DNA of 64,000 bases from Spirosoma sordidisoli (GTDB taxonomy: Bacteria; Bacteroidota; Bacteroidia; Cytophagales; Spirosomataceae), in contig NZ_SBLB01000001.1 of assembly GCF_004138325.1 (NCBI RefSeq), forward strand, positions 1,435,855-1,499,854. Direction: 5' to 3'. Position numbers and translations under genes: made by a program. The first letter of the stretch is position 1; each line of letters starts with the position of its first letter. The notes under the pieces are model-generated. The model was given only the letters and a program-made list of their open reading frames with translations. It made no database searches and was not told the DNA's origin. Shown piece by piece: positions 8,210 to 17,307 of this stretch.

Positions 8210-11125
8210 TTAGTTGCCTTTCTTTTTGTCGGCTGGCGGAGTCGATGACCCCATTTTGGCGGGGGCACTGGCCGGAGCGGTAGCGGTTACGATGGGTTCG
8301 CCTTCTTTGTCGAGTTCAACCAGTTCGTAGCCGAGCTTCGCCAGACCGGGCTTGATCAGCTCTTTATTGCCGACCACCGTAATGATCATGTTGTTGACCG
8401 GCAACCGTTTCTTCGCAATGGCGTCGATCTGCGCTTTGGTGATGTTACGCAGGATCTCGCTTTGCTGCTCGACGTAGTTGCGGGGCAGGTCGTAGTCGAT
8501 GATCCGGCTCAGGAAATACGCTTTCTGGAGCGATGTCTCGTACCGCAGCGCGTCGACCTGGCCGAGCGAGCTTTTCACGAAGGTCAGCTCCTGGTCGGTA
8601 ATGCCCGTCTTGCCGTAGTTGGTGATCTCTTTGATGAATTCAACCACCGAGCTATCGGTAGCGGCCGCTTTCACCCCCGCCTGTGCCGTAAACGGACCCG
8701 GCGTTTTGGTACTCGAGAAGCCCGATCGAGCCCCGTAGGTCCAGCCTTTATCTTCGCGCAGGTTCATGTTGATCCGGCTGCTGAACGCACCGCCCAGCAT
8801 GTAGTTGGCCAGGCTCGTCTTGTAATACTCACCCGTCGCGTCGTAAGGCATGTCGGTCAAATATCCGACCCGAATCTCCGACTGAGCCGCCCGTTCCTTG
8901 TCGATCAGGTAGATCCGGGTTTTGTCGATTTTACGGCTGACGGCGGTTTTCGGCATGGCGACGGGCTTGGCCGCCCATTTGTTCAGGAACGCCAGCTTCG
9001 GCATCACCCCCGTCTGCTCGACATCGCCCACGATGATCAGGTTCGTCACCGACGGCGACAGGTACTTCTGGTAAAACGCCTTCACGTCGTCGAGTGTAAT
9101 GGCCTCAACCGTTTTGGCCGTCCCGCTTACGGGCACCGACCGGATGTTGGATGCGCCATAGAGCAGTTTGTTGTAAGCCTTGTTGGCAATCACAACCGGC
9201 TGGGTGCTCTGGTTGGCAATCAGCTCCAGCTGCTGCTTCTTGAGCCGGTCAAAATCGTCGGCGGCAAACTTGGGCCGGAATAGTTTCTCTTCGACCAGCG
9301 CCAGGGTCGAGTCCAGATTTTTGGTCAGCGACTCGACCGATACGCTGATATCTTCGGTGCTGGCCCGGATGTCGATACTGGCGCCCAGCTTTTCGAGTTT
9401 GGTATTCAGCTCTTCGTTCGAGAACCGTTCGGTAGCCTCGTTCATCAACGCGGCTGTCAGTTGCGCAATACCGGCTTTCGATGGGTCATTGGCCGACAGC
9501 AGGTGACCGCCTTTAATGGTGAACAGCATCGTTACGGACGGAATCTCGTCGTTGCGCGTTCCGATCACTTTCAGGCCGTTGGGCAGTTTATCGGTCCAGA
9601 AGGGCGGCACTTTCAGCGCCGGGTTGGCGCCGGGGCCGGGTTTCACGCTCCGGTCGAAGCTATCTTTCGCTTTGGCGTAGGTCAGCGATTTGTAGCCGTA
9701 ATCGGGTGCCTGATAGCCAGCCGTCGAGATCGTATAGTTGTCGGGTTTGGCCACAATATCGGCTTTGCCTTTCGGATATACCGTCAGCAGCACCGCATTC
9801 TTACCTTTCACGTACTGGTTATACACCCGCATCACGTCGGCTTTGGTAACCTCGCGGTAGCGTTTGAACTCCTGCGGCAGGTAGTTGGGCGTACCCAGAT
9901 ACGTCTGGAAAGCGGCCAGCTGCGACACCTTGCCCGACACGCTCGACAGGCCGTCGATAAGCTGGGCCTCGCGGGTAGCGGTGAACTGCGCAATGTCATC
10001 GTCGGTAACGCCCCGGCGCTCAAACTCGGCCAGTGTCCGCCGAACGATGGCTTCGGTACTATCGAGCCGTTTGTCGGGAAAAGGCAGGATCGTCATCGTC
10101 AGCTGACCCGCCAGTTCGGTAGCCGGATGGCCGGCGTTGGCCTGCACCGCCAGCTGCGGCTTCACCAGGTTTTTATAGAACAGGGAGTTTTTACCACCGC
10201 CCAGAATTTCGGCCAGCGCGTCGAGCGGAGCTTCGTCGGGGTGGTAGTTCGGCACCGTCGGGAAAACGATCTGCAGCATCGGGAAACGTACATTGTCCTC
10301 GTACGAAACATACCGATCTTTGTCCAGGACGGGCGTAGGCACCTTGGTTTTGGTCACTTCAGGACCACGCGGGATGGAGCCGAAATATTTCTCGGCCATA
10401 GCCACGACCTGTTTGGGCGTTACGTCACCGCCTACCGTCAGTACTGCGTTGTTGGGTCCGTACCAGCGCAGGAAGAAGTTTTTAAGATCGTTAACGTCGA
10501 CCCGGTTCAGGTCTTCGATGTAGCCGATGGTCAGCCACGAGTACGGGTGGCCGTAAGGAAAGAGGTTTTTAGCCACGTATTCGCTGGCCAGGCCGTAGGG
10601 CCGGTTGTCGTAGTTCTGGCCCCGTTCGTTCTTGACGGTAGCCCGCTGAATCTCGAATTTTTTCTGGGTAACGGCATCCAGCAAAAAACCCATGCGGTCG
10701 GCTTCGAGCCAGAGCGCGCGTTCCAGCTGGTTGCTGGGCAGGGTTTCGTAGTAATTGGTCCGGTCGCGGTTGGTCGATCCGTTGAGCGTTCCGCCCGACT
10801 CGGTAACAATTTTGAAGTGTTCGTCATCGGCTACGTGGTCGGAGCCCTGAAACATCATGTGTTCGAAGAAGTGCGCAAAGCCCGACTTGCCGATCTCCTC
10901 GCGGGCCGACCCTACGTGGTAGGTAACGTCGACATGGACGATTGGGTCAGAATGGTCTTCGTGGACAACCACCGTCAGCCCGTTGGGCAGCACGTACTTT
11001 TCGTACGGAATCAGGAGTTCCTTTCCCTGCCGGGTGACTTTCTCCACGAGTTTCGTTTGCGCACTGGCTGGGTCGGTCATTAACCCAGCCAGCAGCAACG
11101 AAAGGTAAACTGTAGCTTTTTTCAT
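8210..11125 (-). CDS. Secreted M16 family zinc metalloprotease (two-domain, pitrilysin type)
   Basis: A 971-residue protease with signal peptide MKKATVYLSLLLAGLMTDPASA. The N-terminal M16 half carries the inverted zinc motif HFFEH at residues 85-89 and the downstream glutamate region (ERGQNYDNRPYG). A second M16 half begins near residue 500 (KLPNGLKVIGTRNDE) and lacks an HxxEH motif, as usual for the structural half. The C-terminus is Ala/Pro/Lys-rich. The fused two-half layout resembles secreted Bacteroidota insulinase-like enzymes, presumably periplasmic or surface peptide degradation. It stands alone on the minus strand, with a hairpin terminator downstream. Confidence 0.95.
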   Translation of the reverse strand: MKKATVYLSLLLAGLMTDPASAQTKLVEKVTRQGKELLIPYEKYVLPNGLTVVVHEDHSDPIVHVDVTYHVGSAREEIGKSGFAHFFEHMMFQGSDHVADDEHFKIVTESGGTLNGSTNRDRTNYYETLPSNQLERALWLEADRMGFLLDAVTQKKFEIQRATVKNERGQNYDNRPYGLASEYVAKNLFPYGHPYSWLTIGYIEDLNRVDVNDLKNFFLRWYGPNNAVLTVGGDVTPKQVVAMAEKYFGSIPRGPEVTKTKVPTPVLDKDRYVSYEDNVRFPMLQIVFPTVPNYHPDEAPLDALAEILGGGKNSLFYKNLVKPQLAVQANAGHPATELAGQLTMTILPFPDKRLDSTEAIVRRTLAEFERRGVTDDDIAQFTATREAQLIDGLSSVSGKVSQLAAFQTYLGTPNYLPQEFKRYREVTKADVMRVYNQYVKGKNAVLLTVYPKGKADIVAKPDNYTISTAGYQAPDYGYKSLTYAKAKDSFDRSVKPGPGANPALKVPPFWTDKLPNGLKVIGTRNDEIPSVTMLFTIKGGHLLSANDPSKAGIAQLTAALMNEATERFSNEELNTKLEKLGASIDIRASTEDISVSVESLTKNLDSTLALVEEKLFRPKFAADDFDRLKKQQLELIANQSTQPVVIANKAYNKLLYGASNIRSVPVSGTAKTVEAITLDDVKAFYQKYLSPSVTNLIIVGDVEQTGVMPKLAFLNKWAAKPVAMPKTAVSRKIDKTRIYLIDKERAAQSEIRVGYLTDMPYDATGEYYKTSLANYMLGGAFSSRINMNLREDKGWTYGARSGFSSTKTPGPFTAQAGVKAAATDSSVVEFIKEITNYGKTGITDQELTFVKSSLGQVDALRYETSLQKAYFLSRIIDYDLPRNYVEQQSEILRNITKAQIDAIAKKRLPVNNMIITVVGNKELIKPGLAKLGYELVELDKEGEPIVTATAPASAPAKMGSSTPPADKKKGN

Positions 11126-11205
11126 GTAGAGTACTAACAGAAGTAAGCTTCTAATTTACATAGAGAAGTCAACTCGTTAGGTACTCCTGGCTATTTTTTT
11201 GTCAC

Positions 11206-11922
11206 TTATTTGCCACCCGGTCGGGATGGGCGTACTTCTACCTTGCTGGGCAGCGTGCGGGGATGCATTTTCAGCAGATCATAGACGATGTTGCCGATAT
11301 CTTCGGGCTGTATTTTCCAGGCGTCGGCATCGCTGGGCTGGTGGTCGGCAAACTCCGTGGCTACCGAACCGGGCATAATGGTCGACACCTTGATGCCTTC
11401 TCCGCGCAGATCGAGCATGATGGCTTGCGTAAAGCCCACCAGCCCGAATTTGCTGGCGTTATAGGCCGATCCTTTCTCGAAGAAATTGGCCCCGGCCAGG
11501 CTGGCAATCGAGATAAAGTAGCCCTGGGTCTTTTTCAGTTCAGCAATGGTGGCCTTGGCAGTGTTGAAGACGCCGGTCAAGTTGATATCGATGGTTTCGC
11601 GCCACTGGTCGGGCGTCAGCTCCTGAATCGGCGCAAAATGCCCTACGCCCGCGTTGGCAATGACGTAATCGAGTCGCTCCCACTGCTGAACGATCGTGTC
11701 GACCGCGCGCTGCTGCGACGCCAGGTCACGCACGTCGGCTGCCAGTCCCAGCGCGTGGCCGGGCCTGATCTCGTTCAGTTTGGCCGCTGCCAGCTCGGCC
11801 GCCACCGACGACCGGCTTGTGATGGCCACCTTGATGCCCTGTTTGATGAGTACTTCGGCCACGCCGTACCCAATACCTTTTGAACCACCCGTAATCAGCG
11901 CGGTTCTGATGTGATCTGCCAT
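11206..11922 (-). CDS. Short-chain dehydrogenase/reductase (SDR)
   Basis: A 238-residue cytosolic NAD(P)-dependent oxidoreductase. It has the classical SDR glycine motif TGGSKGIG at residues 11-18, the NAG motif at 90-92, a catalytic serine in SIASLAG (about 138-144), and Tyr154 and Lys158 in YNASK. Ser/Arg after the second strand (TSRSS) favours NADP(H). The closest described group would be 3-oxoacyl-ACP-reductase-like SDRs, but substrate cannot be assigned. It appears monocistronic, between the M16 protease and a GH105-like gene. Confidence 0.93.
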   Translation of the reverse strand: MADHIRTALITGGSKGIGYGVAEVLIKQGIKVAITSRSSVAAELAAAKLNEIRPGHALGLAADVRDLASQQRAVDTIVQQWERLDYVIANAGVGHFAPIQELTPDQWRETIDINLTGVFNTAKATIAELKKTQGYFISIASLAGANFFEKGSAYNASKFGLVGFTQAIMLDLRGEGIKVSTIMPGSVATEFADHQPSDADAWKIQPEDIGNIVYDLLKMHPRTLPSKVEVRPSRPGGK

Positions 11923-12061
11923 GAACTATAGAATCGAAATAATGAAAACTGTCTGTGCCGATAACCGCGTATCAAGGCCGAAGGTTTTACCGGAAAAGCC
12001 CGGCCCCGCACCGCTGACAACCGCTCGACCCACACCCGCGGGAAACATGACCCGGTCTGCC

Positions 12062-13435
12062 CTACCGCTTTTGCGTCAGCTGCAGCGAGCTGTCGTTGAT
12101 CTCGAACTGCTGCTTTTTCAGGAGATGAATCACCTCCGCGCCGGCCAGCAGCACCGGGCCGTAGCCGTGGGCCGCGTACAGGTTGATCGGCCGGTGGTAA
12201 TAAAACGCCGGATCGAAGCCCATACCCGTACCGACGCAGGTTCCCGCCACCTGCCCTTGTTCCGTCACTTTGGTCGCCACGGCGTTCCAGCCCAGCAGAA
12301 CGGCCGGTGCGTAGGCCAGCGGGTCGATCCAGCCCCGGTTGATAGCCCGGGCCATCGAGTACACATAGATTGCCGTAGCCGAGGTTTCCAGATACGAGTC
12401 GGTGCGGTCGAGCAGCTGGTGCCAGAACCCCGACCCCGACTGGCAGGCGGCCAGCCCCCGTACGTGGGTCCGCAGCAGGTCGAGCACAGCCGCCCGGCCC
12501 GGGTGGTTTTCGGGTAATACATCCAGCAGTTCAACCGCCGTCATGACCGCCCAGCCGTTGGCCCGCGCCCAGTGAAACTCCGGGTGAACGCTCATGCCTT
12601 CGACCCAGCCGTGCATGTAAAGTCCTTTCTGACGGTTGAACATCCGATTTGAGAATTGCAGAACCTGCTTTACGGCTTCGTCGTAGTAGGCTCCGTTGCC
12701 CGTCAGCTTCCCCATCTGCGCCAGGGCCGGCACGCTCATGAACAGATCGTCGAGCCAGAGGGTGTTGGGTTGTGGGCGATTACGGGCCAGGGTTCCGTCG
12801 GCCAGGCGGTGTTCTCTGGTCTGGATATACGACAGATAGGTGTCGATCTGCGGGCGCAGGTCAGCTTTGACGCGACCGGTTCGGGTGGCTTTGATCATGG
12901 CCGCGGCCATGGCGCCCGCATCGTCGAGGGCATGGGGTGCCAGCATGGGCCGCAGCGAGGTGTTGGCCTGCGGGTTAGCCCGCACCTGCTCGCGGAAGTA
13001 CGGAATCAGGTTGACCAGAAACGCCAGCCGCTGGTTGGTATACTCGGCATAGCGCGGATCGCCGGTGGCTTCGGAAGCCAGCAGCATACCCGCGTAGGTA
13101 ACGCCCCATTCGTAGCTGGTCAGCCGGAAATCGCCGGGTTTCAGCACCGCGTTGGGGTTGAACGTACCGAAGCTGGTAATGGGCTGGCTGGTCTGCTTGT
13201 CGATGACCTCCATCGGCGTCACACCGGCCAGGTAGGTATAGACCCGATCCAGCACCTTCGTTACGTCGGCAACGGCGGGCTGACCATACGGAACGGGATA
13301 ATCGGGCTGGAGCAGATGCAGGGGCGTGGTCGAGTCGTTGGCTTTGGGCGGAGTCGACTGCCCCGACGACAGCGAAGCGGTAGCGGCCCAGCATACGGTC
13401 AGGGCAGCGCGAAGAAAAGCAGGAGAGATGGGCAT
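12062..13435 (-). CDS. Secreted GH88/GH105-type unsaturated glycuronyl hydrolase
   Basis: A 457-residue exported glycoside hydrolase with signal peptide MPISPAFLRAALTVCWAATASLSSG. The (alpha/alpha)6-barrel family signatures are present: TSYEWGVTYAGML, the catalytic aspartate pair in TLWLDDLFM (residues 229-230) and HWARANGW (288-295). In GH105/GH88 this acid hydrates the 4,5-double bond of unsaturated uronic acid products left by pectin lyases, as in YteR/RhiN. An esterase follows on the same strand but reads toward this gene from 14401, so the two may be co-transcribed. With the GH43 in the SusC/D locus it points to pectin/arabinan use (inference). Confidence 0.88.
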   Translation of the reverse strand: MPISPAFLRAALTVCWAATASLSSGQSTPPKANDSTTPLHLLQPDYPVPYGQPAVADVTKVLDRVYTYLAGVTPMEVIDKQTSQPITSFGTFNPNAVLKPGDFRLTSYEWGVTYAGMLLASEATGDPRYAEYTNQRLAFLVNLIPYFREQVRANPQANTSLRPMLAPHALDDAGAMAAAMIKATRTGRVKADLRPQIDTYLSYIQTREHRLADGTLARNRPQPNTLWLDDLFMSVPALAQMGKLTGNGAYYDEAVKQVLQFSNRMFNRQKGLYMHGWVEGMSVHPEFHWARANGWAVMTAVELLDVLPENHPGRAAVLDLLRTHVRGLAACQSGSGFWHQLLDRTDSYLETSATAIYVYSMARAINRGWIDPLAYAPAVLLGWNAVATKVTEQGQVAGTCVGTGMGFDPAFYYHRPINLYAAHGYGPVLLAGAEVIHLLKKQQFEINDSSLQLTQKR

Positions 13436-13510
13436 AGAAGTGTCTGTACGGAAAACAGGTACGCTGCCGTCAAAAGACCCCGTCGGGCCGCGGCTACTGT
13501 GCCGCCCGCT

Positions 13511-14401
13511 CTACGGTTTAACTCCGACAAACCGAAGCAGACTCTGGTAGATCACGTTGTTTTTCCAGTACAGCTGCGTTACCATGCCTACGTGCTTCTT
13601 ACCGGGCAGGGTAGTATACTCGTGTCGGATACCCAGCGCCTGCAGCCGCTCGTGAAACCGACGGCTGCTGCTGGTAATGCTCGGATACGTTTCGCCACCC
13701 ACAAACAGCAGCATGGGCGGATTGCCAGCCCGGACGTGGTACATCGGCGACACCGCCCGCCAGAAGGCCGGGTCTTTACCGAACGGGATCAGGTACTGCT
13801 CGTCGTTGGGGTACTCCAGCTTCGTCAGGTAATCAAACATATCGAGACCGGCCGGGTCATCGAGAATGGCCCCTTTAACGGGATTTGTTGACCGGCCCAG
13901 TCCGGCAAACAGCTCATCCTTTACCGCCAGCAGAGCCGCCAGCCCGGCCCCGGCTGAGTGCCCCATGGTAAACAGCCGGTTCGGGTCGCCCCCGTAATCG
14001 GCAATGTGCCGCGCAGTCCAGTCGACGGCGCGGGCACAGTCGGCGGCCATATCGGGCACCCGAACGCCGGGCGAAAGCCGGTAGTTGATCACCACCGCCA
14101 CTACCCCCTGTTTAGCCAGCCGCCTACCCACGAAACTGTACAGGTTTTTGCTGCCACTGTTCCAGCTTCCGCCGTGGATGAACACCACCACCGGCCGCAA
14201 AGTCGATGATGTTGTCCTCGGCGCATACACATCGAGCCGATGCCGGGCCGCATCGAAATCAGGGGCCGTTGCGGCCACATAAGCAACATCTTTGGTTCGG
14301 CGGCTGGCGCGGGCGGTAGCGTATTCGCTGGCGACGAGCAGCACCAGCGCCAGGGTAAGCAATAGCGCCGGCACCAGCCAGAGCAAACGGGGGATCAGCA
14401 T
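13511..14401 (-). CDS. Alpha/beta hydrolase (esterase/lipase, HSL-like)
   Basis: A 296-residue membrane-anchored or secreted esterase. I start at the ATG at 14401 (MLIPRLLWLVPALLLTLALV, a strong hydrophobic N-terminus) and not at 14467, because the extension would run through a hairpin terminator at 14427-14461. It has the oxyanion motif HGGSW (residues 76-80), the nucleophile elbow GHSAG with Ser149, and late Asp/His candidates in the VGGETYPS and PGKKHVGM segments. The HGGxW form is typical of carbohydrate esterases and acetyl esterases. It is 75 bases upstream of the GH105-like gene on the same strand, consistent with deacetylating pectic oligosaccharides (inference). Confidence 0.88.
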   Translation of the reverse strand: MLIPRLLWLVPALLLTLALVLLVASEYATARASRRTKDVAYVAATAPDFDAARHRLDVYAPRTTSSTLRPVVVFIHGGSWNSGSKNLYSFVGRRLAKQGVVAVVINYRLSPGVRVPDMAADCARAVDWTARHIADYGGDPNRLFTMGHSAGAGLAALLAVKDELFAGLGRSTNPVKGAILDDPAGLDMFDYLTKLEYPNDEQYLIPFGKDPAFWRAVSPMYHVRAGNPPMLLFVGGETYPSITSSSRRFHERLQALGIRHEYTTLPGKKHVGMVTQLYWKNNVIYQSLLRFVGVKP

Positions 14402-14426
14402 AATCCGGTGGGAGTCAGTATACGAT

Positions 14427-14461
14427 AACAGCCGCGCTTCTGTTGTAGAAACGCGGCTGTT
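14427..14461 (-). terminator. Hairpin terminator after the beta-propeller lipoprotein gene
   Basis: A 14-base stem (AACAGCCGCGTTTC / GAAGCGCGGCTGTT on the minus strand, one G-T wobble) with a 7-base loop, 37 bases past the stop codon of the upstream gene. No long T run follows. It overlaps the alternative extended N-terminus of the esterase and so argues for the esterase start at 14401. Confidence 0.65.
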
Positions 14462-14497
14462 GTACATACGCAGTCGGGCCCGTTTGGGTTCAACCCG

Positions 14498-15499
14498 CTA
14501 GTAAGTGATCTTCTGTATTTTGCCGTCGGCCAGGCTGTTGATGTAGTAGGTATTGGCCGCATTTCCCAGCTCGATATCGGTTGGCAGGTTCAGGCCTTCC
14601 AGCAACGTGGTGGCCTGTCCATTCACTGACCGAATCAGTTTTCCGGTTTTGGGCGTCAGCCCCTGGGGACCAAACTGGGCAATCTCCAGAATAAGCGGGT
14701 TCTGGTCGGGCGCAAACAGCACATCGACCAGGCTCGTGAAGCCATCCTGATAGAGCGATACGTTACCGGCCACATCGATCTGGAACACACGGGCTTTACC
14801 CACCGGAAATGGAAAACCCGACAGGGTGGAGACCAGGAACCGCTTGCCATCGAACGTAATACCGGTTGGTACCGCCTGGATGACAGGAGGTCCTACCTGT
14901 GTTGGATTGGGCAGACCCGGCAGCGTAGCAAAAACGCTCAGCGCCCCGTTTTTGGCCCGGCGGATGATGGCATTGGCACCCGCATCGGCAATGAACAGGT
15001 CGCCGTCGGGTCCGAACGTCAGGTTATAAAGGTTCGAATCTTCCGTATCGTCGGTGAACTTGTAATCGAGCACAAACTGACCGATGGCTTCGCTCTTCAG
15101 CGTGTTGAACGAAACCGGTGCGTCGCCGGGTTTGAACGACCCTACATTGGCGATGTACATTTTCTCATCGATGCCATGCAGGATATACAACATCCCGTCC
15201 TTGTACAGCAGGTGGTTGAGCCCATCGGGGGTATTTTCGGGGCTGATGCTAACACTAAACCCGGTAATGACGGGGTATTTCTGGCCGCCGGGCATGATAA
15301 CGGATACCATACCGGCTGCCGTCTCGGCAACCCAGATACGCCCCTGATTGTCGGCCGACATTCCGATCGGGAAAGCCAGCTGGGTGGCTACATCATCGAC
15401 CCGTAACCGGCTGGGGCCGCTGGGTACCAGGTGGTCCTGACAACTGTTGAGCAGAAGTAGTGTGCATACAGAAAGAGCAGCAAGTAATGAGGTACGCAT
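14498..15499 (-). CDS. ScyD/ScyE-type beta-propeller lipoprotein
   Basis: A 333-residue secreted protein. I choose the ATG at 15499 because it begins MRTSLLAALSVCTLLLLNSC, a signal peptide with lipobox LNSC; the open frame reaches 15712 but that extension is basic and unconserved-looking. The mature part has NHL/SMP-30-like strands (GMSADNQGRIWVAET, LTFGPDGDLFIADAGAN, PTGITFDGKRFLVS), typical of a six-bladed propeller and of the ScyD/ScyE family. The role is unknown; such proteins bind or hydrolyse small ligands. It probably sits in the periplasm or on the cell surface. Confidence 0.85.
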   Translation of the reverse strand: MRTSLLAALSVCTLLLLNSCQDHLVPSGPSRLRVDDVATQLAFPIGMSADNQGRIWVAETAAGMVSVIMPGGQKYPVITGFSVSISPENTPDGLNHLLYKDGMLYILHGIDEKMYIANVGSFKPGDAPVSFNTLKSEAIGQFVLDYKFTDDTEDSNLYNLTFGPDGDLFIADAGANAIIRRAKNGALSVFATLPGLPNPTQVGPPVIQAVPTGITFDGKRFLVSTLSGFPFPVGKARVFQIDVAGNVSLYQDGFTSLVDVLFAPDQNPLILEIAQFGPQGLTPKTGKLIRSVNGQATTLLEGLNLPTDIELGNAANTYYINSLADGKIQKITY

Positions 15500-15730
15500 A
15501 CGTTTGGTTGTTTTTGGAAGGAAAAAAAGAAGATATGAGCGTAGAACAGCGATATTGAGAATACGGGCAAAAGTTAGAAACAGCTCATTGGCGCCCTTCT
15601 TTTTAGTTAGGCAGCGGTACAACGATTTATTAATAGGTAGTTTACTGATTACCAACAAATAGATACCAGCCAGTTGGCCGCGGCCAGGCCGGATTCTGAC
15701 CGCGCAGACCATCGGCTCCTTAACCTGCCG

Positions 15731-15738
15731 TACCTTTG
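15731..15738 (+). promoter_or_regulatory. -7 promoter box for dinB-truC
   Basis: TACCTTTG, a full TAnnTTTG match. The predicted transcript start (about 15745) lies after the upstream in-frame start at 15736 but before the ATG at 15760, which supports the 15760 start. No convincing -33 element is visible. Confidence 0.6.
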
Positions 15739-15759
15739 TTACTTTACGACGATCAGCCC

Positions 15760-16335
15760 ATGCAAAACCTGCAACCCACCTCCGCCAGCGGGCCTGTTAC
15801 CGATGAACAGCGAGCCTACGCCCTCGACGCGCTCAACGCCACCCGCATCAGCCTGCGCCAGTCGCTGGAAGGCCTGACCGATGCGCAGCTTTCCTACAAA
15901 CCGGCCCCCGATCGCTGGTCAGTAGCCGAGTGTACCGAACATATCGCGTTGGTTGAACGAGGTATCTTCGGCGGCATCCAGAAAGGGATGAGTTACCCAG
16001 CCGACCCCGCCAGGCGGGCCGAGGTGCGGCTATCCGATGTCGACGTGATCAAGGCTGTTCGCAGCCGCGCCGTAACGCTGCCGGCACCCGATCCGTTTAT
16101 ACCGACGGGGCGGTTTGGCTCAACCGCTGCGGCCCTGCTGGATTTTGAGCAGCAGCGCGACGTAGCCATTGCCTACGTACAGGCCCAGACAGACGACCTG
16201 CGAACGCACTACTTCCGCCATATAGCCCTGGGGTGGCTCGACATCTACCAGGCCGTTCTGCTCCTGTCGGCCCACGTGGAACGGCATCGCAAACAGATCG
16301 ACGAACTCAAAAGCAGCCCCGACTTTCCGGCATGA
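15760..16335 (+). CDS. DinB family protein (putative metal-dependent hydrolase)
   Basis: A 191-residue four-helix-bundle protein of the DinB/YfiT superfamily. The start at 15760 (MQNLQPTSASGPVTDEQ) follows the -7 box. DinB signatures are visible: LEGLTDAQLSYKPAPDRWS near residues 38-56, then VAECTEHIALVE with the first metal-type histidine, and HIALGWLDIYQ followed by HVERHRKQIDEL near the C-terminus, giving the usual three-His metal site. Many members are thiol-dependent (bacillithiol or mycothiol) transferases, and bshA is present in this window. The stop overlaps the truC start as ATGA, so the two are translationally coupled. Confidence 0.9.
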   Translation: MQNLQPTSASGPVTDEQRAYALDALNATRISLRQSLEGLTDAQLSYKPAPDRWSVAECTEHIALVERGIFGGIQKGMSYPADPARRAEVRLSDVDVIKAVRSRAVTLPAPDPFIPTGRFGSTAAALLDFEQQRDVAIAYVQAQTDDLRTHYFRHIALGWLDIYQAVLLLSAHVERHRKQIDELKSSPDFPA

Positions 16336-17042
16336 TCGATCCAGCCAGCCGGGCGCTGCTGCCCGTTCTGTACCAGTCCAGCGAGCTGGTAGCTATCAAT
16401 AAACCGCATGGGCTGCTGGTCCACCGGTCGCCCATTGCCAGCGACGCCAGCGAGTTTGCGGTACAGCTGCTACGCGACCAGCTGGGGCAGCGCGTCTACC
16501 CGGTGCATCGGCTCGATCGGAAAACGGGGGGCGTCTTGTTGTTTGCGCTGGATGAGGCCATGAACGCGGCCATGCAGCAACGGTTTATGGACGGGCTTAT
16601 GGACAAAACCTACGTTGCTATTGTGCGGGGCTTTACCGACGATGCGCAAACCATCGACTACCCGCTCCGGCGCGACGATGGGGTGGTGCAGGAAGCTGTC
16701 ACGCACCTGAAAACGATTCGTCGAACGGAGATCCCGCTGGCCGCCGGGAAACATGCCACATCGCGGTATTCGCTGGTCGAGCTAACCCCCACCACCGGCC
16801 GGATGCATCAGCTGCGCAAGCATATGGCGCACATTCTTCACCCCATCATCGGTGATCGGCCCCATGGCTGCAACAAGCAGAACAAGCTTTTTCTGGAACA
16901 TTTTGCGATGAATACGATGCTGCTGCACGCCCGGCAGCTCCGGTTTGAGCACCCCATCACCGCCGAACCCATCGACATCACCGCCCCTTTCCAAACCGAG
17001 TTCACCCGTATGCTGGCCACCTTGTTTGGCCGTACGGAATGA
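16332..17042 (+). CDS. truC: tRNA pseudouridine(65) synthase TruC (RluA family)
   Basis: A 236-residue pseudouridine synthase. I start at the ATG at 16332, which overlaps the dinB stop by four bases; an earlier in-frame start at 16233 would run deep into dinB. The catalytic motif HRLDRKTGGVLL places the nucleophile at Asp62. Also present are the NKPHGLLVHRS opening, KTYVAIVRGF, and the C-terminal RYSLVELTPTTGRMHQLRKH with HPIIGDRPHG. The NKP-G-LVHRS start and overall length fit TruC better than the larger RluD/RluC enzymes, which carry an S4 domain absent here. Confidence 0.9.
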   Translation: MIDPASRALLPVLYQSSELVAINKPHGLLVHRSPIASDASEFAVQLLRDQLGQRVYPVHRLDRKTGGVLLFALDEAMNAAMQQRFMDGLMDKTYVAIVRGFTDDAQTIDYPLRRDDGVVQEAVTHLKTIRRTEIPLAAGKHATSRYSLVELTPTTGRMHQLRKHMAHILHPIIGDRPHGCNKQNKLFLEHFAMNTMLLHARQLRFEHPITAEPIDITAPFQTEFTRMLATLFGRTE

Positions 17043-17054
17043 CCTGCCTGAATA

Positions 17055-17290
17055 GCATAGCTGACGCATGAATGGCCCGCGAGGACACGGCCCGCGATGC
17101 AGGAGTCGGACTGCGCGTCCCGGTGCAAACAGGGACTACGGTTTGGAAACGCGAGCCTTCGGACCGTAGAGACGCGACCCATCGCGTCTCAGACGCGTCA
17201 GCCAAAGTCCTATCCCAAGATCCGTGTCCCCATAGCCCCTGACCGAAGGGTCTGTTGCTGATGTCAGTCAAACGCAATGGGTTGTGTCTC
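17055..17290. repeat. Family B repeat region 1
   Basis: Intergenic DNA 3' of truC and 3' of the M61 peptidase gene. It contains a family B hairpin at 17169-17190 (GAGACGCGA / TCGCGTCTC around a 4-base loop), GCGTCAGC, GTGTCC and GAGGACACGG blocks, and a degenerate end AATGGGTTGTGTCTCTAC. It is more diverged than the copies near 39 and 51 kb. I see no gene here. Confidence 0.75.
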
Positions 17291-17307
17291 TACGAACCGG
17301 TAGAGCA

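Noticed and set aside
9461..11083. Long plus-strand open frames opposite the M16 protease (also 199-1725 and 19421-20353)
   Set aside because: Shadows of well-supported minus-strand genes in GC-rich DNA; their translations are His/Arg/Gln/Phe-rich without known domains.
17043..17307. tRNA or small RNA gene in the truC-M61 gap
   Set aside because: No cloverleaf could be drawn; the folded pieces match family B hairpins.
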